This document shows, piece by piece, positions 54,403 to 64,000 of a stretch of DNA of 64,000 bases. The stretch's first letter is position 1. Every line of letters starts with the position of its first letter. A model generated the notes under the pieces. That model was not told the origin of the DNA, did no database searches, and saw only the letters and a program-made list of their open reading frames with translations. The stretch covers positions 18,166,001-18,230,000 of the forward strand of contig NC_087092.1 in NCBI RefSeq assembly GCF_963855985.1. The letters are read 5' to 3'. Origin of the DNA: Ostrinia nubilalis (lineage: Eukaryota > Arthropoda > Insecta > Lepidoptera > Crambidae). The translations under genes and the position numbers were made by a program.

Positions 54403-54453
54403 TCTTCGTTCGTTCGTTCGTTTCAGCCGAAAGACGTCCACTGCTGGACAAAG
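54403..54453 (-). mobile_element. RTE-type LINE, terminal fragment
   Basis: On the minus strand, CTTTGTCCAGCAGTGGACGT leads into a degraded final codon and ACGAACGA repeats. Only the last 50 bp of the element are present. Confidence 0.6.
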
Positions 54454-54797
54454 TACATCTTACTCTTTTATATTCCAAATTACGAATATTATTTGGGTAC
54501 AATACTACCGAATAAATAATTCAGAGCAGTGTCGCTCGTTACCAATACACCCTGTTTCCAGAATGGACCCCGCAGTGAACACGTGAGCAACTCGTGACAA
54601 ACAAAATAATTAACAACACCAGCAATCTGTCCCGCCCGAACTTTCTCGCTGTCTCGTGTACGTGAGTTTATACTGCTTGTTTATCTGTGGCAGAAGTTAA
54701 GTAAATGAACCTCAGCTTGCAAAGAGTATAATCAAGTGAATAAAACTCATGCTTTAGCGCTTTTGAAGGTTTTTGTGACTAAGAATATAAAAATATA

Positions 54798-54845
54798 CTT
54801 TTTTTTTTTATGCGATAGGAGGCAAACGAGCAGACGGCATACTTT
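54798..54845 (+). repeat. Fragment of a common lepidopteran repeat
   Basis: 'ATGCGATAGGAGGCAAACGA' and 'GCAGACGGCATAC' after a T run match text that I know as repeated in lepidopteran genomes. Only about 45 bp remain. Confidence 0.4.
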
Positions 54846-55352
54846 CTTCGAAGTTTCTTTTAATATTTTTTTCCTCGTTATTTACGTGAAAGATTAGGTT
54901 GTTTCAACAAACTTTTATCCGTCTACTTACCTACTACGCGCGTATAAATAATATAAATTATGTATAAGTTTGGTTATTTCATGAAACAGGATATTACAAT
55001 AGACTAAACTAAATAGACATTAATTTATAAAGCAAAATCAACAGAAGAACAATGCTAGACACGCAAGCCAACATAAACTTTGTAATAAACGAACAATGTA
55101 CTTACCTAATCACTTTTCATTTGTAAATAAACCTAATTGGACTATACCCGGCTGAAACTACAGTACTTAGATGCCAGTATCGAGTTGGTTCAGCACAATA
55201 TCATTTCAATCTGTGATATCAATACAAAGGTTTTTAGATGTAACAAATTATAGTACTTATCACAGAATTGTTCGAACAAAAAAGAATACATAAAATACGG
55301 TAGCCAAATAAGTTATTTATTATTATCTTCTATACTAGTTCTGTGACATAAC

Positions 55353-55455
55353 CTGGATGCGGACAGCGCAGAACCGGTCCTTATGGAAATCCTTCGGGGA
55401 GGCCTTTGTCCAGCAGTGGATGTCATTTTTGGCTGAAATGAACGAACGAATGAAT
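55353..55455 (+). mobile_element. RTE-type LINE, 3' end with GAACGAAC tail
   Basis: The frame reads WMRTAQNRSLWKSFGEAFVQ and then QWMSFLAE, the end of an RTE protein, followed by ATGAACGAACGAATGA. It is 5'-truncated and non-functional. Confidence 0.7.
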
Positions 55456-55922
55456 TTCTGTGACTGTCGTTTGCACAGTTGTCAGACAGGTAGGTACAGA
55501 CAATTACGTGACTATTACTTGTTTTGAAAACTTTAACATTCGACTTTTTAAAAAAGATGATATAAAATTGAAAAATCTTTTTTAAAGAACCCAATTTTAT
55601 GAATATGCAGTTAAATAACAAAATGATGACTATCGATATTTTGATAAAATGATTTATCGATACAATTTATTCGCATCCTTAGTCGAAGTAGTAAAAACAC
55701 TATTGTTGGCAAACATGTTGCGTGACAATGTTGGTGATGCGTCCATGAATTATTGTTCTGATTAATTCTCAAGTTGCTTGATAAATTAACAGAACTTTTG
55801 ACAGCCCGCTAATTCGATAACTGTGTAACAAGGGTGAAGCCATGGTGTTGTTTACAGTTGATGTTGTTGACATGGAAACTTACCCGGGTTGATTTACAGG
55901 GCATGTGTTTGTTACCTACTTA

Positions 55923-56979
55923 GGGGAGGATGGGGGAATTGCGGACGCGGGGTAAATACGGACTAGCAAGTACCTACTCAATCCCTCCCCCCCGCGGCAG
56001 CCCGGTGCTGTCATCTGTTTCTTTTTGCCATTTTAGTGCCACGCAAAAACTTACGACAGCCGGCTGCGCACAGTTTGAAAGGTAGGTAAAATTTTAAAAA
56101 AATGTGTATTTTGATCTAATTTTTAGTGTTTTTTAATTTAAGGGACTGGTCTGAATACTAAGTGATGGTAAAAAGTTATATTATCTATTGATAGCTTTGT
56201 CAATGAAGTTTGAATCGCCAATGTTTCTTTTTATGAAATGTTTTCATAACCTACAAATTTATCTCTTTGATTTAAAAATACCCAATTGGGTTAATTGCGG
56301 ACAAGCCTTGCGGGGTAAATACGGACGTCTGCAATTACCCCTAATTCGATAAACTATTTAAAAATTTACCAATAACTGGTACAAACGGGCAGTAAACAAA
56401 AAGCATTCCATCATTTTTACCAGCACACCAGAAAAAAAGAATCTAGAAGAAAAGGAACAAAAGAAATTAGACAAGAAAAGAAAAGCCCAAGAAAAACAAA
56501 ATAAAACTACATCTAATAAGCTAAAAGGATCAAAGGGTGTAAGAAATCTAAATTATTTTGAAAATGAAGGAAATGTAGATTACTTTTGTATTTATTGTCA
56601 GGAAAAGTACTACGTTCATCCACCCGCCGAAGACTGGATTAGGTGTTTAAAATGTAACAAGTGGGCACATGAGAACTGCACTGCAGGAAGTTCTTCTAAA
56701 GGCTTTACTTGTGGTTTTTGTCTGTGATGTGGACCTGTCCGTAATTAACCCAGCGTTAGTCCGAATTTACCCCGAGCGCTGCGGGTAATTACGGACAGAC
56801 AAGGTTTTGTTTTTGCTAAAAATATTCCATTTGTTGATTGATCTCGTTTAATAAGTATAACTGTTTTTGTAGATGTTTAACTAAAGATTAATAATTAATA
56901 AAGAAAATCCGATTATTACTAATAATACGAATGTTGTGCGTTATTTCCCTTCAGCGTCCGCAATTCCCCCACTCTCCCA
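55923..56979 (+). mobile_element. Pogo-like DNA transposon relic with GGGGTAATTGCGGAC motif array
   Basis: The 1,057-bp element has inverted ends sharing GTGGGGGAATTGCGGACG-type text over about 26 bp and is flanked by TA at 55921-55922 and 56980-56981, as in Tc1/mariner/pogo elements. The motif near GGGGTAATTGCGGAC occurs forward at 55932, 55947, 56288, 56310 and 56781, and inverted at 56327, 56737, 56759 and 56956. Between the arrays lies the C-terminal part of a transposase-like protein (56362-56727). It is an internal-deletion derivative lacking the catalytic domain. Confidence 0.7.
56362..56727 (+). pseudogene. Transposase C-terminal remnant with PHD-like zinc finger
   Basis: A 121-codon open stretch without its own ATG, ending in TGA at 56725-56727. 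A linker with 'STPEKK' leads into a strongly charged helical segment (EEKEQKKLDKKRK). A cysteine-histidine finger follows: CIYC, then a tryptophan (DWIRC), C-x2-C ('CLKC'), 'WAHENC' supplying His and Cys, and a final 'CGFC' two residues before the end. The ligand order C4-H-C3 is PHD-like. Insect pogo/CENP-B-type transposases known to me can end in such a finger. The DNA-binding and DDE domains are gone. Unlike the relative at 20415-21500, this part has no stop or frameshift. Confidence 0.6.
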
Positions 56980-57108
56980 TACCCATGATTTTACAGGTTA
57001 AACTTTTTATACATTTATTGCAGAAATAGGAAATCTTGTAGGTACCGTAGATAGTTTTTAGTTTTTGTTTCAAGGACACTTCATCGCTAGGTCGCCTATC
57101 AATTTGAA

Positions 57109-58122
57109 TTGATAATATTTAAATTATATTTTTACATTAGAGATGCCAAGAAGAACTTCATAAAGCGTAACTTCAGATCTATGGAGCTCATGAATGATAC
57201 TGGTGTTCCGCAGGGGAGCATATTGGGCCCATTACTATTCTTATTGTTTATTAATGACTTGCCGAGGCATATGACACATAAATGCATTTTATTTGCCGAT
57301 GACACTACGCTTGTGGTCAAAGTGGAGGATAGGTGTCTTGCACAACAAACTTTAAGAAAAGCCTTAGAAGATATAATTAAATGGACAGATAATAACAAAT
57401 TGCGTATAAATATAAATAAAACTAAAATAATTCAATTCAATTCTTATAATACTAATCCACTACATCTTGACATTGAATATAAAAATGAGAAGGTATGCGA
57501 GGTAGCCTTGTTTAATTTCCTAGGAATAACTGTAGACTCACACCTGAACTGGAAGGAGCATATTAATCTTGTATGCCAAAAACTCAGTCGATACGTATTT
57601 GCCCTCCAAAGGATACGCCAAACTATTTCTTTTGATGCAGCTATGGCTGCGTATCATGCCTATGTCTCATCGGTGTTAGGTTATGGCTTATTGTTGTGGG
57701 GCAACTCAGTAGATGTAGACAGAGCATTTAAAATGCAAAAAAGATGCATACGGGTGATAAATGCGGCTTGGTATCTAGACAGTTGCAGGCCACTATTTAA
57801 GAAATGTAATGTCCTGCCTCTTCCATGCATGTATATAAGAGATGTGTGTATATTTGTAAAAACCCATCCATATTATTTCAAAAAACGCAGTGATGTGATA
57901 ACCCGTCAAAAAAGAGCTAAATTCGCAAACCTATTGTTTAAACCCCAATGCCACAAAGTAATATATAAGAAAAATGTTTATAATATGTGTAAAGAAATAT
58001 ATAACAATTTACCTGAAGAACTAAAAGTACTTGAAGGGAATGTATTTAAGAAGAAATTGATAAATTGGTTACTGAGCCATGGTTTTTATAGCATTGACGA
58101 ATATTTTAACTTAAATAGATAG
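57109..58122 (+). pseudogene. Truncated LINE reverse transcriptase, long open C-terminal frame
   Basis: The open frame has 337 codons. It begins at a non-ATG codon, and its first dozen residues may be flanking sequence. Recognisable RT text starts with GVPQGSILGPLLFLLFINDL (from residue 32), then the FADD active site (62-65), 'WTDNNKLRININKTK', the thumb signature 'FLGITVDSHLNWKEHI' and the C-terminal 'LPLPCMYIRDVCIFVK' region of Jockey-like LINEs. The frame is free of stops to TAG at 58120-58122, so the truncated insertion is young. Without the endonuclease and palm N-terminus it cannot act alone. Confidence 0.8.
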
Positions 58123-58362
58123 TGTATGAATTTTATTGTGACATCTACATTTAACTTTTGACATTGTAAATTTATTATACGGAAATATTAATACATTAAT
58201 TTGATTTGTGACATTGTATGTTAAATAATAATCTGACTGATAAAATATTTGTACGTCTGCTTGCAGGCTGAATACATGGGAATCATATTAACTATAAGAT
58301 CTGCCTTGTAAAACGGGCATGTAATTATGTATTCTAGCAAATAAATTATTGAATTTGAATTT
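57109..58362 (+). mobile_element. 5'-truncated Jockey-type LINE
   Basis: It contains the C-terminal half of an RT protein, a 3' untranslated region of about 240 bp and a TTGAATTTGAATTT end near 58362, the same tail type as at 45765. The endonuclease and early RT motifs are absent, which is typical of incomplete target-primed reverse transcription. The left border lies between about 57110 and 57160. Confidence 0.75.
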
Positions 58363-58369
58363 ACAATTA

Positions 58370-59460
58370 ATCACCATTTTTATTTCGAAACACAACGGCT
58401 TGCAAAAATCTGTTGCCTATTAAGTCTTGCTAATCGCGTGAGTTGGTCTATGATAATAGCGTTTTACTGAACTCAATGTTCCAGTATTCAGGTTATGCCT
58501 CAATTAAAGGTGTTGTTTAGCCTTTAAAAATATTTTTAATTTTTCTTTAGTGACTATTTTGCATGAAATCCAATGCAAGTCCTTTACTCAATAATGTCTT
58601 GTGCAGGAAAAAACAAGGAATGAATCTTTTGAATATGTAAAATCTTATTCATTACATTGTGCTGCAACTTATTATCTCGCATTAATAATAGAAAAGTTTA
58701 ATGACCTTGTTGCTTCGCGATCTAAATGAGACGGCTTTTTTCTCCCCGCAGCCGTCATTAGAAGAATTTTAATTAAAAACATGAATAAACCTCTTTGCGA
58801 ACGCTTTAATCTTGGGATTTCGCTTTAATAAGCATTAGACTGCAAACTTGGCCCAAAGATTTATTGGGAAATTAATTGGGCGTATTCTGGGAGCGCTTCG
58901 GTTATAAAATAGTTGACAGCCCTTTACATCTGCAAAGATTAGGGATGTTACTCGGAAAATCTATCTATCCTTAGATGTTGATAAGTTATTTTTTAACGAA
59001 ACCCTATTTTTAAACATCACGAACTTTTCTCATCTTACAAATTTAGTTTTTCCCAAAGTAAATAGCCGTTTAATTTCAGGTTTGTTTCAAAACACGCTGT
59101 CATTTATTTGGATTTGCTGGTTTTTTCGGGGAGAAAACACCAATAAAGTTAGCTTTGTAAGCAATTTCATTATTTTTAGGACCTACTTTTTCAATTTTCA
59201 ATTTATTAGCTGTCATTTCCATAGCAAGAGCCTTTTATTTGATTATATAATTCACATTCATGTCTCTTAATTAACAGATTACGAACGCGAGAAGTCGATT
59301 TCTATGAAAAATCATGATAATATCACGACGCTTATCGATACCGTCGACCTGAGGACATCTCCATGCAGGACCGCCGACGCGCCGCAGGTGTGCCGCTAAT
59401 GTGCTCCTCATTGTAATAAGACTATTAAACGGGGGGTTTAGTTAGCGCCGACAGCCATTA
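58370..59460. other. No gene seen
   Basis: AT-rich DNA. It holds a 20-base stretch at 59331-59350 resembling a cloning-vector polylinker (see the findings) and a GC-richer patch at about 59340-59400. Confidence 0.4.
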
Positions 59461-59464
59461 CCTA

Positions 59465-59508
59465 CGCGCACTTATCTACTAGGCCATAACCTAGTAGATA
59501 AGTGCGCG
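59465..59508. repeat. Perfect 19-bp hairpin with 6-nt loop
   Basis: CGCGCACTTATCTACTAGG (59465-59483) is exactly inverted at 59490-59508; the loop is CCATAA. There is no T run after it and no transposon tip. Confidence 0.7.
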
Positions 59509-59519
59509 ATGGGTAAGAA

Positions 59520-60375
59520 AGGATGGTTATAATTTGAAGCACAGGAAGAAAGTTTACTTAATAACATAGTTTTTATTCCGTTTTTTCGAACTCTAGTCTA
59601 TTTTTTACATAATTATGTGTTAAATAAGATTATGAAATGTCCTCATCTTTTCCATAGAAGACACTCTGGATATGTTAAAAAATATTTTATCAAGACATTA
59701 GTTAAGAAAATATTCCTAAAATCTAAAATATCGGCTTTAGTAAAAGCTTGGATGACACGCAAATTTGCAAAGCTTCCTGAATTTAAATTAGGTGCTTTAC
59801 TGTCATTTAAAATTTCCTGGTAAAACACGGGGAAACTTTGAAAATGCTCTGTCGTCCCCAAATAAAACGTGACTGCTGCCCCGGACATATCCCAAATACC
59901 TGGACAGGAATCCGCGTGCTTCCTAAGTGGAACACAAGAATTTTTATTGCCATGGCGTTTTTGGCAGAACCTTTATGTAGGTCTAGGATTTAAGTTGATT
60001 TAAATTATATTTATAACATTAATCCTTGAAAATGAAACCTAGGTTATTCTGTTAAACATTTACCAACTTAGCTAGATACCTATCTAATGTTGATTTCTCA
60101 CACACAAAAAAATGAATTAGAAGTTAGCACAAAATTAATACAGACAAAAACATTTACTGGTATATTTTTACTATATCACCAAACACATCAAACTACCCTT
60201 CAAATTATGTCATACACATCATAACGCCATACACGTCGCAATATCGTATTCACATGAGGTGCGAAACGTTAGCGTTCCATTAGAACCATCTCCAGATTTT
60301 TTGTATCACTCCCATCACCATGATTTATGTCATTTCTATAGCAGATAACGTACTTATTGTAAAACGTAGTACGTG
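59520..60375. other. No gene seen
   Basis: There are only short unrelated frames on both strands. Confidence 0.4.
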
Positions 60376-60382
60376 TAACTTA

Positions 60383-60505
60383 GGCTGGGTTGCACAACCT
60401 TATACTTACTTTAACTTTGACAAACGTCAAAAATCTGTAAAAATCCATACAAAAACACCGGTTATCATTATAGTTACGGTCAAAGTTAGGTGGTGCAACT
60501 CAGCC
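60383..60505. mobile_element. 123-bp MITE with GGCTGGGTTGCAC ends and TTA duplication
   Basis: The left GGCTGGGTTGCACAACC and right GGTGGTGCAACTCAGCC are inverted copies, flanked by TTA at 60380-60382 and 60506-60508. Inside are AACTTTGACAAACGTCAAAA and a related inverted TCAAAGTT. A TTA duplication suggests PIF/Harbinger. The text is widespread in Lepidoptera. Confidence 0.7.
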
Positions 60506-61090
60506 TTAGTTAAGTTGTGCTGATGTGTCATGTGATGCATTAATTTAGTGCAGAACGTGAATGAAAATTGTTTCATATCAATAATTAAAAGGACTAGATT
60601 CTGCCTAAAACAACAACTAAACTAAAGATGCTTTACTTCGCGCTTCAGGTCGTCCGTCTATCGAGCAGGCGTTTGTAAACCACTTCTCTTGCTGTCTCCA
60701 GTCATGAACCTTTCCGTCGTTTTCCCGCCACAAGTCCAGCGCCATTTTACTCGCTAATCCGCTGGGACGTTCCCCCGTTGTTCTGAAAAAGGAATAGCAC
60801 ATAAAATACAAGGCATTTTTATCTCCGACATCACAAGCACCGTTCCCGGAGGACTCGCATAGCGTAAAACGTAAAACCTAACGGACTGGCCTAGGGCTCG
60901 CGCCGGACAACTTTACTAAGCCTTTGTAATGTTGATGTTCCGTTTAGAGCGATTGTGAAGGTGATAAGCGAGAGCTTTTTACCACAGTTTTTACTGTAAA
61001 TGTACAATCATGAATATTTAGTATATGATGCACATTCATGTACTTATTTAAATATGAATATTCTATTCGTTATCTAGTTCACATAGAGTT

Positions 61091-61203
61091 CTGTAGGCGT
61101 AAGATGCGCGCCGCGATAAGCGGTTATCACGCCATTTTATCAATTTTGCCCATACATTTTGGCGTCGATAAAAGTTATCACGGCGCGCATCTTAGGCCTA
61201 CAG
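61091..61203. mobile_element. MITE with GCGCGCCGCGATAA ends, copy 2
   Basis: Ends CTGTAGGCGTAAGATGCGCG and CGCGCATCTTAGGCCTACAG are near-perfect inverted copies. The centre contains GCCCATACATTTTGG as in copy 1 at 25315-25427. It keeps longer ends than copy 1, so it marks the true border better. Confidence 0.75.
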
Positions 61204-61404
61204 GCTTAGCTTAATTTAAGGCGTGATGTGATGATTGGAAAAATATATTTAAAATTTTATAGTTTTTTCTTTATAAAGTAAAAGAAGTGACGTGAAAATG
61301 TTCTAAACGCATCGTAACGTTAAATTCTAAAATAGTTCACGAAACAATAGTTCTAAAAATAAGAACAAAACCATCCAAGTAAAAAGTTGTTACTAACACA
61401 TATG

Positions 61405-61450
61405 GATGTAATGTCTGAAATAAACGTTTATTATTATTATTATTATTATA
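61405..61450 (+). repeat. LINE-type ATT-repeat tail
   Basis: GAAATAAACGTTTATTATTA followed by further ATT units resembles a LINE 3' end with its simple-sequence tail. The body is unassigned. Confidence 0.35.
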
Positions 61451-61649
61451 AAAAGCGTGATGGTACAGAAATGGCGCTATTTGTCAAATTTTAGATGCCG
61501 TCCCGCTTATCTGTAAATAATGTGCCGGGGTCGGCGGGACCCACGACGCAGGTTGGCGACTCCAACGGCCGCGCTATAAACTGGCCTAAGAACACGACCC
61601 GCACCGCAAACTAGGAGAACTTAGTAGGTTTTATACCGATATGCGATAG

Positions 61650-61817
61650 CAAGGTTCTGGAGTGGAGGCCAGGTACTGGACACAAGGTGGACCGACGACC
61701 TCATAAAGGTAGCGGGAAGGCGCTGGATACAGGCCGCTACCAACCGTGCGATGTGGAAATCATTGGGGGAGGCCTATGTTCATCAGTGGACATCTTATGG
61801 CTGAAATGATGATGATG
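61650..61817 (+). mobile_element. RTE-type LINE, 3' end with GATGAT tail
   Basis: The longest RTE copy here. One frame gives VLEWRPGTG and, after a frame change, another gives RWTDDLIKVAGRRW, then MWKSLGEAYVHQWTSYG to a TGA, followed by AATGATGATGATG. This is the conserved C-terminus of lepidopteran RTE proteins. The frame break and 5' truncation make it non-functional. Confidence 0.7.
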
Positions 61818-61819
61818 TG

Positions 61820-63640
61820 ATAGCTAATGCTTTAGATTAGAGGATGATATTTGTAATTTATTTTTTATCCATTTTCATTCGAAAAAAGGACCGCCGATAC
61901 CTTAAAACTCTCAACGATTGTTGCATGTAACATCTTGATTTTTACAGCATTGCACATGCTATGAGGTTACACCATAGAAACCCAACATTTTGTTCGAAAT
62001 GGAAAAATAATCTGCTGTTTCTTATTTAGTTGTGAGCTGATATGTATGGATGGGACTCTATTAGGGCCGGCGTAAAAATTTACGCGCTTTTCTTTTTCGA
62101 TTGAATACGCCGCGCGGCATTGATGGGGGCGCTGAACTTTGGCGGGAAGAATATAGGGATATACTTAGGCAGAACGTTCTTGGCAGTTGGCTGTTTGGTT
62201 TGCCGAAAACGTTTTAGGCTTAGACCTTTCACATTACGCCTTATTTCATTGCTGTTACGACTTAGTCACCATTTGAGAGGGGGTAGGTAGTCCGTACACT
62301 CGATCCATTATCTACTTAAAAGGGCCCTTTCAAATACATACACATTATTTTGTTAGGCACGAGTCCTGTCTAGCACAAGAAAGGTATATTTGCTTACGAA
62401 AACGAGCTTAGACTCGTGTAACCATTATCTTTATTTTAGCTTCTACATAACTGCATCGATTTTATAAAATAGTTTGTCATCGGAGAACCGCAAATAATCT
62501 ATAAAAACAAACTTATGCGCATTTTATCATTCTCCGCTGAACAAAATCTATTTATGCAAATTTATCGACGTGACCTCCTTATTTTTCTCCATATAAATTC
62601 TCATGGGTTCAATGGGGAAGTGTCAAACTATGCATTATTTGGGGGAACTCACAAAACCAATAAATCGCCCATCATAGGATTACGGATTACAAGCTACCTA
62701 CTATTTTTTGTTCTGTCAACTTTTCTCACATAATTTTCTTATTTTCATTGTATCTAGGGCAGATTTCGGGTATTTTTTTTAGATTATGCAAACATTGTGT
62801 CTAGTATGGCTCTTCAATCAGGCTGCTGGCTTAGCATGCCCTACAAAGCACCAGATGATCGGCTTCAGACCAATTTTATCTCCGAGATGACACGATAAAA
62901 CAATCGTAAACATAGTTATGTAACTCTAACTGGCAAATATTGACGTCGTAGCAGTTCACTTAACACATGTCGCTATTTAACGAGTGACTCGTACTTTCGC
63001 AACTTTCCCTGACCTTTTAGCCATGAAATATAGCTGTGGGAAGGATACAAAGTTTATGAAGTTGGCGGAAACGCTCCGCGCGAGTCACGCGGCCATTAGC
63101 GAGCGAAGGCGGAGGCTCAGGAAGTGATGCAGGTGGAGCCGCGAGATCATTTGTCAAACTCACGGATGATGTGTTCATGGAGACCACGTATTAAACCCCG
63201 ATTTCTTTACTTTGGGTTAAACTTATGTATTCAGTGCCTGATGTATGGGAGCGGCGCGGGAGGGAGTTTTTGAGACGTCCGACGTCAAAACTTCGGTGCA
63301 GTCATGTTGTCCCCCCTGCTTGGCCCTCCTGGGGGAGCCAACAGGACTAGATTTTTAATTAATAATTTGAGGACTGTGGTCCCCTCTGGCAAACATTATT
63401 TCAAAGCCATGTATTTTTATAACATAATTTGTGAAATACTGAAGTACTTGACTGAATGCCAAATACCAAACTGAATACCTCAATACTCATTTAGTTTATT
63501 GCTTTCTAACCTAAACGTTTGTTAAATAATAAGTACCATTTTGATAACGAAAAAAATAAGGTATTGGTGCCGGTATTGACACCTACAAACTTGAAATTTA
63601 TCTATTTATTTAAGAATAGGAAATAATACGAAGGATATAA
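61820..63640. other. No gene or classified repeat seen
   Basis: GC-richer patches at about 62060-62160, 63050-63160 and 63250-63345 have no recognised content; frames are short. Confidence 0.4.
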
Positions 63641-63652
63641 TAGGATTTTATG

Positions 63653-63716
63653 TAATTTCACACATAAGGGGGTAAAACGGACTCCACGCGTACCAAGTTG
63701 CGGGCGGCCGCTAATT
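63653..63716 (+). mobile_element. Helitron-like (Lep1-type) 3' end
   Basis: GGGGGTAAAACGGACTCCAC, then GTTGCGGGCGGCCGCTAAT matches the ends at 2640 and 22619, with CTAAT in place of CTAGT. Confidence 0.55.
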
Positions 63717-63788
63717 GAATCACTGAGCAAGTAATTTGTTGATTAATATGATTAATTTAAAATTATGCAGTTTTAGAGTCCTACCTAC

Positions 63789-63900
63789 TGATATTATAAA
63801 TGCGAAAGTTTGTGAGTATGGATGTTTGAAACTCTTTCAGGTAAAAACTACTAAACGGATTTTTAATAAACTTTACAGTAGACAATATTTTTTATACATA
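63789..63900 (+). mobile_element. Helitron-like (Lep1-type) 5' part
   Basis: ATTATAAATGCGAAAGTTTG, then GTATGGATGTTTG and AAAAACTACTAAACGGAT is the recognised 5' portion of this repeat group. The rest is diverged or lies beyond the window. Confidence 0.5.
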
Positions 63901-64000
63901 AGAACAGCAGTATACTTAGCTTTTGTACACGTAAAATTTTGTCTGTCACGGAAAAAATATACATAGAGCGCATTCCTGTTTAAAAAACCGGGATAAAAAC

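Overview
The window is AT-rich nuclear DNA from an insect, almost certainly a moth or butterfly (Lepidoptera). The evidence is the repeat content: several copies of a Lep1-type Helitron-like repeat ending near CTAGT, six copies of an RTE retrotransposon 3' end coding for the characteristic C-terminus around 'QQWTSFG', a tRNA-headed lepidopteran SINE, and many small inverted-repeat (MITE) elements. I found no host protein-coding exon that I can name. The window reads as intergenic or intronic sequence shaped by mobile elements.

Layout. 1-7 kb: a decayed LINE C-terminus, a complete SINE, a Helitron-like repeat and RTE debris. 7-9 kb: a perfect 57-bp hairpin and a region with oppositely oriented GAGCGAC motifs. 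9-13.3 kb: a nearly complete CR1/Jockey-group LINE on the minus strand, with intact ORF2 and ORF1 broken once within its PHD finger. 13.3-15.3 kb: two inverted-repeat elements, one with TA target duplications and a triplicated internal module. 19.3-21.8 kb: a MITE, then the relic of a transposase gene with a C-terminal PHD-like zinc finger, flanked by about twelve copies of a GGCCAATAACTGT motif. 22-26 kb: Helitron-like and other repeats, a perfect 162-bp inverted duplication and three MITEs. 26.2-35.2 kb: a long stretch nearly free of recognisable mobile DNA. 35-40 kb: LINE tails and MITEs.

40.16-44.58 kb: a complete Ty1/copia retrotransposon with identical 168-bp LTRs, a 5-bp ACTAG target duplication, a primer-binding site, a polypurine tract and one uninterrupted 1,326-codon Gag-Pol. 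It is the only complete autonomous element here and looks very young. 44.6-55 kb: a possible THAP-domain exon remnant, LINE tails, MITEs and a 524-bp foldback element. 55.9-57.0 kb: a second PHD-tailed transposase relic with TA duplications, inverted ends and at least nine copies of its own motif, consensus near GGGGTAATTGCGGAC. 57.1-58.4 kb: a 5'-truncated LINE with a long open RT frame. 58.4-64 kb: scattered MITEs, RTE tails and Helitron-like ends.

The genes do not form a host pathway; each belongs to its own mobile element. The most unusual signal is that two unrelated stretches (19.7-21.8 kb and 55.9-57.0 kb) share one design: a transposase ending in a PHD-like finger, inside many two-orientation copies of an element-specific short motif. 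Two further elements without coding capacity (7.7-8.9 kb and 13.3-14.6 kb) show similar motif clusters. Boundaries given for fragments are read by eye and may be off by some tens of bases.
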